Source: Erpobdella octoculata (Eukaryota; Annelida; Clitellata; Hirudinida; Erpobdellidae). Taken from it: a DNA stretch of 64,000 nt. The stretch is taken from positions 4,708,711 through 4,772,710 of the forward strand of contig OZ022240.1 in the NCBI GenBank assembly GCA_963978895.1, in the 5' to 3' direction. The position numbers and the translations under genes are program-made. The notes under the pieces are model-generated. The model was not told where the DNA came from. It saw only the letters and a list, made by a program, of their open reading frames with translations, and searched no databases. Every line of letters starts with the position of its first letter. Within the stretch, counting starts at the first letter, position 1. Positions 15,531 through 29,690 of the stretch are shown piece after piece.

Positions 15531-18190
15531 TTACTCTTCCATTAATTCGGCGGGAGATGTACTCATGAACGGTCGTTTTCCCAGAAACTTGGACGACAGT
15601 TTTGGTTTATTTGCGCGCCTCTTGGCCGTAGAGGCAGACTCGCTGCGATACTTTCTCATGTCTACGCAGTGCTCTTTGTGCAGCATCGGCTTGTAGAAGC
15701 GCGGGTGGCAGAGCTCGGGCTGCTCCTGGAAGAATTCCTTGTAGCCGTTCTCGAGAAGGTAGATTTCTGGGTGGTGAAGGTTAGGGTACGCGTTTTCGTT
15801 CAATTTTCTATCCCAGTTTCGGAGGAATCGAAGCCTGATGTTGAATAAACATTACTTTTTTACAAAAGTATTATAATTTAAGGTATATATATAGTCGATA
15901 TTATTAAGAAAAAGCATAAAACGATAATTTAAGATTATGTCAAAATGTGTCTGATAGAAGAATGCGACAAAGCACATTACCATTATTTGTTGTAATAACA
16001 ATTTCAAAAAAAAATTGCAATGGCTTGGCGACTTGCTGGCTGTGCTATGGTAAATTCCATGTAAATGCATTAAAAAGTCAGTCTTATTTATGATCATAAC
16101 TTTTTTAAACTATATATAAAATATATTAACTTTTATTATGTGAATAACCAGGAAAAAATTAGACTGACATGTTAGGGCCTCTCTCAGATGAAAATTCACA
16201 GTGGAACACAATGATGTTGCGCTTTCCCGGGGTTTTCCCCACGCATCGGTTTTCATTTGTGTGAAAAAATTCGCTCATAATAGCATCCTTTGTGTATAGA
16301 TTTTTCGCCCCCTGAAAACAAAATATACGTATTTAATAAAAACGTAAATTTTTATAAACTTAAGTTATGTGCAGCAAACTACTAACTAGGATGTGACCAG
16401 CTTCGTACTCGTATGGATATCTACAGTCGACAACGGTGCAACATTCGATTACATCACAGTACTTTCCATTTAAAACGTCTCTTAGCTGAAAATGGCAAAA
16501 GACATCTTTAAGAAAAGAAAAAAAACTCAATTATAGGTTTTCATGCTTATTCAAGTAATTTGCAACAACGATCCGCGGGTGTTTGAAATTCTGTTTGAAA
16601 TTTGAAAGCCCTAGTCACTTAGGTTAAAAATATATAATTTTTTACCGTGCTGTGTGAAACTGTTTTCAAATCGTCGTGCTTTCTCTTTTGGACGAGCGGC
16701 AGTGCGTGAGGAACGGAGAAATCTCCGATAAGGTCGGGATTTTCTTCGACGAAGTTCAGAGCGGACTTTATAGCCGGCTCGATCATCGACTGGCATTCCT
16801 TCACGTTTTCTTTTTCCGTAATGTCCGTGAAAGCAGGCTGGTATTTAACGACCTGGATATTATTTCTCAACCGGCTGCTCAGCATTCGTATCTGTGAAAT
16901 GTCGATGCCATCTTGTAAAGTGTGACTATCGTTTTCGTTTCTCACTTTCAGTGGTTTCGCTTTCGTTAGCTCGACATTACCAAAAAGATTCTTGCTCACT
17001 TTCCTCTTTTTGGCCGGAACGCCGGAGAAACTATCGTCGCGTGAAGATTCACACTCGAAACTTTGAGAGGCGCTAAACGTCGACTGTTGTAAGCCGAAAG
17101 CTTCCGACACGTCAATGGCTGAATCGCGAGACTCTTCTTGATAGTGAATCGGCAGTAATTTGGCAGCAGGAGAGAGATATGCAGAGATCGGCTGCAACCA
17201 ATCACTGTGGAATGAGATGGATATAGGTTCTTCATTTTCATGAGTGTCGAACTGTATGTCAAAACAATTACAAAAAAAATAATTATATACACATATAAAT
17301 ATATATCATAACGGCTCAGTGAGTGCAAACGCAGCGCAGTGTGAGCTTTATGAATATTCCCCTCATTAAGGCCGCTCGACAACTTCCTTTGTTTGCGAAG
17401 GAAGTAAGGATTTGATCTGCAAAATCAAAGCAACTTCACTACTACTACTACTACTCTACTACTAGCCTATGCGATTTGATCTGCACTGATATGAGGCGTG
17501 CGAACTTTATCAGCTAGCATGCACTGATAGATAGAGGCTTCCCGTACAGAACTTAACGCTTTGCACTTATTTGCCCTGGCGGGAATTGCAAATATCTTAC
17601 CGCCAGTCCTTCCTACGCATAAGTTTCCATAACCAAATCGCCCATATCAATTAATTGGGACCCACAGGACCTTTAGACAGTTTTAATAGCCTCAAATGAA
17701 GACCATTCCTCCTTATTTCTATTGGCTTTATTAGAAAGCTTTTATAATCTTATATTCGAGAGAACACGATACTCAAGAGCAGCGCCTGCATATTCAAAAG
17801 AAGCATTGCTTAGCAGGCTTGAACAGCTACTGCTGATCCGACTAATAAAATAAGCTGATAATTAGAAAAAAAGCGATTATAATCAAGCTTATGATATACC
17901 ACAAGGATCTTTACCTCAAAATCTTTCTCTGGGCTAGCTCTGCTGAAGAGAGATCTACTGGAAAGTCGTTTTATGGATCTACAGACATCGTCGACATCGT
18001 CACAGGCTGTTCCCAACCGAGATCTAAAAATACAATGCAATCCTGAAGTTTTCTCAACTCTATTCATACATAACTCTACACTCCTACACTGTAGTTACAG
18101 CTAGCTTAGCTCAATCAAATATCTACCAAGCTGGCTCACTGACCGGTCATCGTTTGCAGTGTCGAAAAAAGGTTGAAAGAATCTCTTCAT
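15531..18190 (-). CDS. CDC25: M-phase inducer phosphatase CDC25, complete, six exons, 435 aa
   Basis: CDC25 removes the inhibitory phosphates from CDK1/2 and triggers mitotic entry. Minus-strand exons: 18190-18144, 18023-17915, 17251-16646, 16485-16387, 16311-16169, 15834-15531. All joins keep phase and GT-AG borders. The N-terminal half (1-205) is low-complexity and regulatory, with a basic nuclear signal 'PAKKRKV' at about 131 and a KEN motif at 199-201. The catalytic rhodanese-like domain starts at 'LIGDF' (216-220), continues through 'DCRYPYEYEAGHI' in exon 4, and holds the active-site loop 'HCEFSSER' with Cys325 and Arg331. The C-terminus has 'YPNLHHPEIYLLENGYKEFF' and a basic tail. The first exon (15 codons) is the least certain part: it was chosen because its donor CG|gtcagt joins in phase to an acceptor at 18023. 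A start at 18067 by read-through of that acceptor is the alternative. Confidence 0.93.
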
Positions 18191-18359
18191 AATTACAAAA
18201 AACTATTACTATTAAAAAATAATTAAATGTACAGATAAAGCAAGCTGTACATGCGCAAACTGCAGTTTAAATGTAAACAACTGGCCTTCCGATTATTGTC
18301 GCTCCCGGGCAAGCAAGGGACTTTTATAAACTCGATGAAATATGGGCGTGACCCGCTGA

Positions 18360-18366
18360 CCAATCA
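18360..18366 (-). promoter_or_regulatory. inverted CCAAT box upstream of CDC25
   Basis: Plus-strand CCAATCA, i.e. TGATTGG on the gene's strand, about 170 bp upstream of the CDC25 start codon. NF-Y sites at this kind of distance are usual in G2/M promoters (general knowledge). The sequence match alone is weak evidence. Confidence 0.35.
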
Positions 18367-19734
18367 GAGGAGAGGTAATACTTTACAACTACAACTATTA
18401 CTTATTGGAGAGTCTTCGATGATAGTGATGATGATGATGATGGCGACGACGGTTAGTCAACAAACGTTGCATAATGTTTATGCGAGTATGTCAGAACATA
18501 TTATGCGACTTAACATTATACTAATGTGAGCTTCTCATAAACATTAATGAACATGTTCTAGCATGCAACAATAAAAGTGTTATATAACCACTGTGAACTT
18601 CAATCGCAGACGATTTTTTACTAGATTTTCCTCAAAGATGTTAGTATTCACCTCCAAAAAGCAATCTCTACAATGTCACAAATCAACATTTTTTTACCCG
18701 AATTCGAATTATCAAATATTTGCACTTGAAAGCATTCAATGGCGGGCAGCTAATTTCCTGCTAAGAGTTGCATTAGTTGCATATTAGAATTATACGTGTA
18801 TGGACTGCACACTGCCTACATTACATGCCCGTGGTGTGTCTAGCGCCCAGCCATTGCTGGTTGTTTATTTGATTTGTATGAAAATGAATCATATTTGAAT
18901 GTCGTTATTAGAAAATGGTTGGATAAAAAAATCACATTGTCATCTTTAAACGAGTTGCATAACTCTTAATTGCATCGTCTTAACGACCCAACCGCATGTA
19001 TGATTTTGACTCATTTTGGTCATAATGGCGCTTTGCCTAGTCAATTTCGCAACCATTTGGGTAACCAATAAATCTTTTTTTCACTTTTAAAAAACCTTTT
19101 TCAGTTTGGCCAAACGAACGATGTTGTAGCGATATGAATTGTACGCTGAGATTGTACGGCCAATAAATTAAATTAAAATTTTATTATACGCGATTAGCCT
19201 GTCTGTGGCTTAACGAAGAGATTAGGTACAATAACCTTATAGAGACTGATCTGAAGGGAGGGGTATCATCGTGAAATGGATCTAATTCTAACAAAATATG
19301 CATTTACTACCTCACAACAACAACCGCTGCATTTATCACACATAAATGTACATTTACATAAGCAGTAAAGACTGAATCGCGCCTCCGTCCATTTCGATAA
19401 GTCAACTTGCTAGATCTAGTTGAATTACAGGTCTTTATTAATTTTCTTGACGATAACAATACAATCAGTGCTTAACAATAACATCAAATAAGCAAAAATC
19501 CTAACATACGAGTTAATAATATATTTTTTTTGTAGATTAAACACTTTAAATTGTCTGGGAAGATTGAAATCCAAATAGCTTTCGGGTGTTTACACGCAGC
19601 ATCTGACAAGGAGGGCTTAAACGTAATTAAAGGGTTTAAACTTTAAACTTTAAACTGATTCGCTCCACCGATCTTTCTCTAGCTAACTCCTCACTTCAGC
19701 TCGTCGCGTTCGGCTAATACGATTTTAATTAACT
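18367..19734. other. unassigned
   Basis: Contains a short (GAT)n near 18,428 and a minus-strand AATAAA near 19,435 that could serve the candidate gene at 19.7-20.1 kb. Nothing else recognised. Confidence 0.45.
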
Positions 19735-20121
19735 TCAGTTTTGTAACGATTTCATAAGGCTATAATTTTGCCAATTATTTTCGGAATTGGAATTCAGATT
19801 TAATGGTGGGATCTCTGAGGATTTGATGGAGGTTCTGTCTTGAATCAGTTCTTGGATCGTGATTTTATTGGCATTTGAGAGCACTCTCAAGCTTCTGGAA
19901 TATAACGGTTTATTTTGCTTTTTAAATTTACTCCAGCGGAACCGGAGCTCTTTCCAAAACAACGCACATAAACACTCAGTTTAACTGTCTCGAGGAAGAG
20001 TAGATGGAGAAACTCTTCGCTACCGAATTTCAAAGCTTTGATGTCCATCGAGTTCGTGCCGCAACGCTCGATTCGCCACTTCCAGCGTCGCTTTCATCGT
20101 CACCTCAATCAGTTTAACTTT
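19735..20121 (-). CDS. unrecognised gene fragment, two candidate terminal exons
   Basis: On the minus strand an exon 20121-20024 follows a strong pyrimidine tract ('ctctgttttttttctgttg'...gaag) and reads 'KVKLIEVTMKATLEVANRAL' then 'RHELDGHQSFEI', with charged, helix-like, low-repeat composition. It ends with a phase-2 donor CG|gtagcg. The acceptor 'tatattccag' at 19894 restores exactly that phase and the frame then runs 52 codons ('SLRVLSNANKITIQELIQDR'...) to a TGA at 19735. I do not recognise the protein. Upstream exons were not found. It could be the 3' end of a real gene or a chance pair of frames; GC-richer coding-like composition in the first exon favours the former. Confidence 0.4.
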
Positions 20122-20377
20122 CTTCGACAACAGAAAAAAAACAGAGAATATAAATGATGAAAATAATAATAAACAAAAATATAGGATTTTTTGATCATGT
20201 TGATTTTGAGGAGAGAGAGAAGGAGTGAAAGAGAGAGATCATGTTGCATAATGAGAGTATAATAATGTAGAGCTGTTCACTAGAATTGTTAGAACATGTA
20301 ATATTTTCTAACAGGCTAAAACTGTGTTCTCATTTACAACAAGCCGTAACCGCATACCTATATAAAATTTTTTTTTT

Positions 20378-20546
20378 TTTTTTTATAATAGTTTATAGTC
20401 CTTTACACCAAGTGTTTTAAGACTGAAACGGCTGTGTCAGAAGCACCTAAGTACTACCAGTCGTGGATCATAATTTGATCCTTTTAAATTTTCCCTCCTC
20501 CTTTCTCCAGGCTTGGGACTGGCTTGCAAAAGCAAGGCGGAGTTCT
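20378..20546 (-). repeat. ~170-bp interspersed repeat X, copy 1
   Basis: Near-identical to copies at 51,478-51,655 and, more diverged, 55,878-56,040 and 56,052-56,218. On the plus strand it starts after a run of T and reads 'ataatagtttatagtc', the palindrome-like 'ggatcataatttgatcc', 'cctcctcctttctccagg' and 'ggcttgcaaaagcaaggcgg'. On the minus strand it therefore ends in poly(A), like a SINE, but I see no polymerase III boxes. Confidence 0.88.
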
Positions 20547-22000
20547 ATATAAAATTATGTGTATCTTCATTATATAGATGTATATATATATATATATTGG
20601 ACGCATTAAAACTCGAAGCCAGCATAACTTCTCAATTAAGTAGAGAGCTTTCATTTCAGCGTTATTTCAGGTATTTTATTACACGGGTTCAACCCGGACC
20701 GAAGATCAGGTTTAAATGGATTCAAATTATACTCGTCTCTAATACAGGCTGTGGCTCGCCCGAAACAGGGACGAAGCTTTTTACATGTAAAAGATTACCT
20801 AATAAAAGAGACCTTGGCCGATGATGGTAGTACGTAATAATCTAGCATTTCTCAAGCTGTTGCAGATGACGTATTAGAGTGATTTTTATGAAGAGTATAC
20901 TAATTAGACGAGAAGTTGCATATTAAACAAACAATTCGAAGATTATAAACATTACTGGTCGAGATGATGATGATGATGATGAAGGAGGGAGGAAAAGTGG
21001 CGCGTTGTGCCTCGTGACACCTGTCACGTGTGGTGATGTATGTTGGCGGGAAAGTTAAAAAATAGTGCGCCGTGGTAAAAACGAGTCAGGTCAGTGTGGC
21101 AAGGTCAAAGAAAGGTTAACAGGTATGCAACAATTCTGTCAAGAAGGTCGTTAAAATGGTTCGTGATGCTCAGGGACTGTCGGCGGAGTTCGGGGGGGGG
21201 GTGTGGCTTTCGTTGCTATTCATTCAATAGGGGCGTGGGCTGGGCGAGGTTCTCGGATCTATCCCGGAACGTTGCCATGTCCTGCCCGTAGAAGGCTTGG
21301 AGACCGTAAAAGGAGTGTGGGTCATGAATTATTTTTTCTATTACTTATGGAAAGTTCAGATACTCTGGTTGATGATCAGTAAACATCAGAGTCAGAGGAG
21401 GAAAAAATAGATAGGAAGAAAGAATCATTGAGATCAAGGAATTAGTCCGTTTCCTTTTTCCCTTCTTTTAATCATTGTTTTGTTTTTAATTTTATTTGCG
21501 ACCTTCTCAGCATTTCTCTCATGAGCACCCTAGGGGTTTTATTGATATGACCGATTAGCATATGTTCTCTTCCTTTCTCTACCTGGCCAGCTGTTTTTTG
21601 TATTTGTTTTATTATCCTTCTCAATTGATTATGTTGATCGGATGGATCTGTTTGAAGTTGGCTGTTTCGCACGCATTTTTCTCCATTCTAAAAGGCAAGC
21701 ACCATTGTGGCGACTTTACTCTCCATCCGGTTGTTCCATATCTCCTCGTTTGCTTCTGGATGATATCGATATAATTCCTTCGTTCGCCGGTAGACGACGC
21801 GTCCAGGTTGAGAACCGAAAAAAAATTTGGATTGCTTTTAAGGTAGTTGCGTGGCAGTAGTTATAACAATGATAATGAGAATAAAGAAGAGATACAACCA
21901 TACAACCGAGAAGATCAACATATTTATGTATAAGAAAATTTACCGCTTGTTTGGATGACTGCAATAAACGGTCAGGTATTTGAAACGCTTCTTTTCTACT
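20547..22000. other. mostly unassigned; GC-richer island at 20,980-21,310
   Basis: No exon recognised. The segment 20,980-21,310 is richer in GC and CpG than its surroundings and contains an E2F-like site and an E-box CACGTG (21025-21030), so it could be a promoter for a gene on either strand. Confidence 0.4.
21043..21053 (+). promoter_or_regulatory. E2F-like site TTGGCGGGAAA
   Basis: Matches the E2F consensus TTTSSCGC in its reverse sense over 11 bases. It lies about 920 bp upstream of the candidate minus-strand exon at 20121. No transcript start is defined here, so function is only a possibility. Confidence 0.3.
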
Positions 22001-22187
22001 TCTTCCCTTTCGCTCTGTCCGTCTCTGCGTTATGTTATTTGTCTCTATCAGTCTCTTTTGTTTTTCTCTATATATCTGCCTCTATCCTTTTCTTTCTCTG
22101 ATTCTTTCTGTTTCTCTTTCACTGTCTTTTTGTTTCTATCTATCTCTTTTTCTGTCTTTCTCTGACGCTTTCTGAAAAAGAGTGTAT

Positions 22188-22258
<71 letters not shown>

Positions 22259-22480
22259 AGTCTGTCTGTCTGTATCTCCCTCCCCCTCTCTCTGTCTCTC
22301 TTTCTTGTTATTCTGTCTTTTCGTTATTCTGCTTCTTTGTCACTGCCTTTCTCTGTTTTTCTATCTCCTTCAGTTTTTAATAGTTTTTATGTCTTTTTGT
22401 CTTTATTTGTCTTTATTTTTTCTCGCTACCTCTTTCTCTCTCTCTCTTTTTTTTCTTTCATTGTTTTTTCTACTTCTATT
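22000..22480. repeat. pyrimidine-rich tract with pure (TC)n core at 22,193-22,256
   Basis: About 480 bp dominated by C/T, mostly TCTC, TTTC and TCTG units, around a perfect (TC)32-like core. Confidence 0.9.
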
Positions 22481-22693
22481 ACTCAACGTCTTAACTATTT
22501 AATTATTACAGATTTATTACTGCTACATTATTACAGTTAAAATTCTTACAATTCACATCATCACGTTTGTCATCAAGCTTTGGGCGAAATTTTGTCGGCA
22601 ACTCACTCGACAAACAAGCAATTCTGCTAATCATCTTTGTGACATGAACACGACACATAACTTTGATTAACTCACTTAATAATTGGACTGTAA

Positions 22694-23858
<1,165 letters not shown>

Positions 23859-23929
<71 letters not shown>
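23859..23929. repeat. (TA)n microsatellite
   Basis: About 70 bp of pure TA. Confidence 0.95.
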
Positions 23930-23934
<5 letters not shown>

Positions 23935-25421
23935 TATAATATATATTATTGATAAATTTTGAGAAGCGGTAAAGACCCGAGTTCTTATAACTATCCTGAA
24001 TGCTAATTTTCTTATCAATCAAATGCTCTTTGATTCCAGAAAACCAACTTGAATTTCTCCAACTCCGTAACCAAATTTTACTTTCATCAGATACACAGAG
24101 CGATTGATGTCCACCCCTCTTTGATCAGATTGGAAAGGGGACTTCGTTCCTTTTTGTTTATCACGTATCGAACCGTATACATGATCTTATGGCATGGCGT
24201 CTCATTAGGCCTTGATAAGGCTTCTCAAGCTAAAGTTTCTTTTAACAAAATTTCTAATTTTAATGGTCCGACTGAAGACACAACTCTCAAAGGTCAGATA
24301 GTTGATACTCAAATCATGCCTCTAGCATTATAGGTTGAGCTTTAAAACTAGATTCTGAGTTTCTTCCCCGAACAGAGAATACACGAGGCATTAAAACTGA
24401 TAGCTTTAAAATTTAATTTTTAAATTTTAATGAGTCCACTGTAGACCGATCTGATAGTGTTGTGATGTCAGGTCAAAACGTCAGTGACCGACAACCTCTC
24501 CCTTTTGGATGATTTTAGAGAATATCAGTCTTCAGCGAGTTCGTTTCTTGTCACTTTTGAGATAAGGGTACAAATATGAAATTTTCGATGTTAAATCTCA
24601 AAACTTTTAAGTCTAAATTAAATCGAAAACTTCAGGCAAACTGCTTATTGAACATACACATTCGAAGCAGAGCCAATGCCCTTAAGAATAAGTCAATATG
24701 TCAAGCGTTCAAATGCACCTTCGCATCTCTTTCTTTGTATTGCTCTTTCTCTCTCTTTTTCTCTTTACGTCACGTGTTAAAGAAATAACCATAATTATTA
24801 TTCAAAGGTATATTTTTTAATAGACCAAGGCACTTTTGATTCTCGATCAACAGCTGCCGTCGACTACAACCGGCCGGCTGAACTTTAAAAATAAACATTT
24901 ACTTGCTCAATGAGCTACAGCAAGGGCGATGCTTGCTTGCTTGAATTGAATTGAAGCGTAAGCAAATAAACCCAAGTGCAGCTATGTACGATTAGTCAGT
25001 TGATAAGAAGGAAGGGAAGGCTGTTTGTGGGTTGTATTCAATTTATTTTAATATTTGTACAGCGAGGAGAAAGTGTGATTTCACGCAATCTGCATTTGGT
25101 TTAGATGTAGAATTCTGATACACGTAATGCGATATTAAAATTGAATTAGTTTAATTTCGCTGCAGCTGCTTAGCTTAGAAACAAACTTTTATTTACATTC
25201 TATAATGGAACTCTAGTTAAGCTTTAAAAATATTTTTGAAAAAATCTAATAGATGACCAAATATGGCAGTGCAGCCGGATTGATAGAATCCAAACAATGT
25301 TTCCTTTAATAAAAAAAATAGATCTATCTGCAGAAAATCAAATTTTTGGACTGCCTAAAATGGACATGAATTTTCTCTTGGAACAATTCGAACTTGCTGA
25401 ACGAAGCTCATGCTAATTACA
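23930..25421. other. unassigned
   Basis: Open frames here (e.g. 24,049-24,333 plus) have no recognisable domain or flanking splice sites. No repeat identified. Confidence 0.45.
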
Positions 25422-25423
25422 TA

Positions 25424-25656
25424 CCGTAAAACGGGGTGACTTTGCCCGTGCGGGTGACTTTGGCCCAAAATAAATCAACCTATATTTTAAAGTACAAATT
25501 ATATTTCTATGAACAATTATGCTAAAAAGGTGTGCATAGTAGTGATGTATGGCGTGACCTAGCGAAAGTTTAAAAAAAATTTTTTTTAATATATTTTTAT
25601 GCGTTTAAAGGCTGGGCCAAAGTCACCCGCACGGGCAAAGTCACCCCGTTTTACGG
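25424..25656. mobile_element. MITE with perfect 44-bp terminal inverted repeats, TA-flanked
   Basis: A 233-bp element whose ends are identical inverted copies beginning CCGTAAAACGGGGTGACTTT and continuing through GCCCGTGCGGGTGACTTTGG. It is flanked by TA on each side (25422-25423, 25657-25658), consistent with a Tc1/mariner-type TA duplication. The core is AT-rich and non-coding, so it would need a transposase elsewhere. Perfect inverted ends suggest recent activity or gene conversion. Confidence 0.88.
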
Positions 25657-25658
25657 TA

Positions 25659-27010
25659 ACTTACGAAACTAATTCCGATTTTCAATTACAACCCATCTGA
25701 ATTGTTTAGCAACGTGGATCGGTTATTGAGTAACCTGACGAATATTGATGCTATTTATCATAATGAAAACAGTCAATTAGTGTTCGTCGGGTATTTTTTG
25801 CAATCACGAGAACCCCAATTTGAATGGCGACGTAACTATAATATGATTCGGTTACACGCAGGTAGTTAGTTACCTGGTCTCCAGCAACCTGTTTCTGGTG
25901 TTGCGGTGTTGGTAAGGCATTAAGGCACAACAATGTGATTTTTAAATTTTAATTTTCATGTAAAATTTCAGAGTCTTTTGTTCTAATGACGTCGAATAAT
26001 TCGCCGCTGTGGTCCAATTTAACTAGCTATTCATCTTTATAACTGACACTGACAGTGTCCTTACAGATTCTGAAAAGCTCATGGTGGTGAGACTTATAGG
26101 GGGCAAAACTTGAAGAACAGAATCCCGAGGCCCAGAAAGAGATTTTCTCTAAATGTGCAAATTAGTCGATTAGCAAGTCGATATGAGTAGAATATTTTTG
26201 ATTTTCACACAAGCTGAACATTCAGGTAAGCTGAGCTCCATTTGCATCAGTCGCATGATCAGCGTAGTCGAAAGCTCTGAGCAGAAAATAATATTTATTT
26301 TAAAGTTTTCTTAGCACTTATCAGAGAAAATCATTATTTTTCAACACCCCTTTGAGAAACAAAAAACGTTTTACATGACTGGTCCTGTCTTGTTTCAACT
26401 TTGTGTTTTTTAAAAGCTCATAAAGAGATTACAAGCATGATTCCTACAAGATCATATGTGAAGTTGTTATGTAATAATTCATTTTTATCAAAAGAAATTG
26501 CAAGACTGTGGTTTTCTCAATACATTAATTATGCCAAATGGTCCAGAACTGACATTTCGGTTGGGTAACAAATCTGGATTGATTGTATTATAAGTAAAGC
26601 GATTGAAATCGATTAACTTTAGTAACTTTTCTGATTGCAAGAGGCACTTTAAAATAATAAAAAAATTAGAAGATTTGAAGAGGTATTAGTTTAAGAAGTG
26701 GTGCATTTGTGCTAAATTTAAATTTAAAAATTTGAATAATTGTCTAACTATAGATGTCCGGAAATTTTCTATCAAAAATGTGCTAACAAAACGTAGTTTG
26801 TTTTATAAAGGCAATGAGATAAAAAAAAACAATGGAGTTGTGAAAAAATATGTCACAAATTACAATACAAAATGATTGTAAGGTTTAATTTAAAAATGTT
26901 TTATTTAAAAAAAAGAAGATCAATTTTCAGTATGCATTTCTGCTCGCGGTTGCAGTTTTCCTTGCTGATACAAAAGTAAGGAAAATTCCTTCAACGACGG
27001 AACTCAACTG
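25659..27010. other. CIMIP2C-like gene 3' flank, otherwise unassigned
   Basis: A minus-strand AATAAA near 26,898 could end the CIMIP2C-like transcript. No other feature recognised. Confidence 0.45.
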
Positions 27011-28668
27011 TTACCACGTCACTCCAGGATGAGTACAAGCATGTGAAGGTTTCCTGCTGCTACCGATGAACATCTCTCTCGTTTCGTAATTCTTCGGTAT
27101 GTTGAAGAACTCTACTCCATGGACTGTTCCGGTTTTGTCGGTGTAGTGCTCCCTGTGTGCCATGGAGAGCTGAATGTGAAAATATAGAAGATTCATTTTC
27201 TTTTCTTTTTTCAGAGGAAAACACACATAAATTAAACACCTTTTGCAAACCTCATTTTGTGATTGTTTCAATCAAGCGCTGCTTCAAACAATTATTAAAT
27301 AATTTTTTTTAGTTAAAAAATAGTAAAATCGGTCAAATTTTCAGAATGCCAAAACTGAGTGGCTGCTAGAGCTGCCTACTAAAGTCATCGTTGTTCAAAG
27401 CCCGAATGACAACTATTAGATCATTTTAAGTACAACCTAGATTTTAACAACATGTGAAAATGTTATAACTAGTCTTACATAAGCGATTTAAGAAAAATCA
27501 GCTAGTTAACGTATATAGCTAAAACAAGATTCTAGAATATATGCTCATGTAGTGGCGCACCTACGGGGGTAGGTGGTTTATGGGGGTTTTAACCCCCTGA
27601 AATTATTCCCGATTTTTTAATGCATAAAAACGTAATATTCGACTTGGTTTAGTGTAAAATAAAAAAGATCATTGCTGAATGTTTGGGGTTTTTCATATAA
27701 ATAATAGGGTGCAATATGTAACGAATAATTGAAGCTGTAAAAACACTTCCAAATCCTCCAAAAATATTTTGTAAACCCTCCTCCCGAATACAAATCTTGG
27801 ATGCACCACTGAGTTTTTATTTTCTGTGTAAATATTAAAATACTACACGGGCCGATTTTTCGCGGCGCTAATTTGGACCTGGCCCGACCTGTTTTTACAA
27901 GCCTAAAATCCCTATATAGCTAGGGTACTTGGCAACAAATCTCAGTCTGGCCCGGCCCGGCCTTGCAGTAGTCTAGTAAGTATGCATAAATTAATTTAAT
28001 ATGTTAACCTGCAAGAAACGTGTTTGCTTCTTAATATCGGAACAGTTCTGGTTGTTCAGTCGATATGTCGGCATCTGGAGCCATCTTTCCCAAGAGCGCG
28101 TTCTTGCCTCACAGGCAAGTCTGCCATCTTGCGAAAAAATTGTTGGAAAATAGCCTCCGCGATTTTTATTTTCCCTGGAGGAGTCCAGTGCCTTACGTCT
28201 GAAATCTTGGAAATATTTGCTGGTTTGATTTCCAAATGTTTCACCGCAATCGTACTTTACTGTCGGAACATAGCCTTTGTAGCTGAAAAAATATAAGATT
28301 AGCTAAAACTAAGCCACTAACACTAAAGCAATAAGCTGTTTGTTTTCGAACCTGTTATAGTTTTGTATAACTTGCGTGGCTATTTAGATAATATACAAAA
28401 ATTTATCTAAATTCTCTTTTTGTATTTAATAAACAAAATTGATTTTTTAGATTGAAATTTAAAAACAAAAACTTTTAAAGATAAAAGTTTAAGAAGCTTA
28501 AGGATATGAACCCCAATAATAAAACTCAAACTCAAAATTTACCTTTTTTAGGAGCCATCAATAACTAAACAAGAACAGTTAACAAAAAATATTTTACCCT
28601 GGCATAAATCTCGGGTTGATGTAAGTTGCATTATTTGTTGTAACGAGAGTTCCGGCAGATTTAGACAT
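27011..28668 (-). CDS. CIMIP2C: CIMIP2C/FAM166C-like ciliary microtubule inner protein, three exons, 167 aa
   Basis: The family (formerly FAM166C/C2orf70) binds inside axonemal doublet microtubules of cilia and sperm flagella. Minus-strand exons: 28668-28598, 28282-28009, 27169-27011; joins are phase 2 and phase 0 with GT-AG borders. Recognition rests on 'NNATYINPRFMPGYKGYVP' across the first join, then 'CGETFGNQTSKYFQDFR' and 'RGGYFPTIFS' in exon 2, and 'REHYTDKTGTVHGVEFFNIP' in exon 3, which follow the family's order. Length is somewhat shorter than the roughly 200 aa usual in vertebrates, the C-terminus being the short part. No signal peptide or membrane segment, as expected for an axonemal protein. 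The start at 28668 is the first ATG ahead of the conserved N-terminus. Divergent from the KIAA1143 gene 3.2 kb to the right. Confidence 0.82.
27550..27811. mobile_element. possible hAT-like MITE in CIMIP2C-like intron 2
   Basis: Imperfect inverted ends: 'tagtggcgcacctacg' on the left and, read inverted, 'cagtggtgcatccaag' on the right, about 262 bp apart. CAGTGGCG-type ends are common in hAT elements. I see no convincing 8-bp target duplication. Confidence 0.4.
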
Positions 28669-29006
28669 TTTCGGGAGCTTTCCTATGCTTGTAGGTAGCG
28701 ATTTTTCCACGAAAATACACAAAGAAGCTGTTTCTATAGCGACGCGTTTAAACGTGAACTTGAGCTTAAATTATGAATAATAACTATTTTTTGTTATAAT
28801 TTAACTTGAAAAATAAATAAAATATAGACACGTCATTTTTTTAGAATTTTGGAATGACTTTTCACCTTGTTTAACTTGCAATTGTAAAATCTAAACCATT
28901 GTCGTCCATTGTCCAATAATTACAGAGGTTTTGTTTTATTTTTTTGAGTCTGGTTCGACGTAAGATTAATTTAAAAGATAATTAATTTGTTTATTATTAA
29001 CTACTA
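28669..29006. other. CIMIP2C-like 5' flank
   Basis: AT-rich sequence upstream of the start codon. No promoter motif stands out. Confidence 0.4.
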
Positions 29007-29634
<628 letters not shown>

Positions 29635-29690
29635 TCAACATTTAAAAAAAATATCTTTGCTCTGGACTCTAACGGGGACGGGATCATCGC

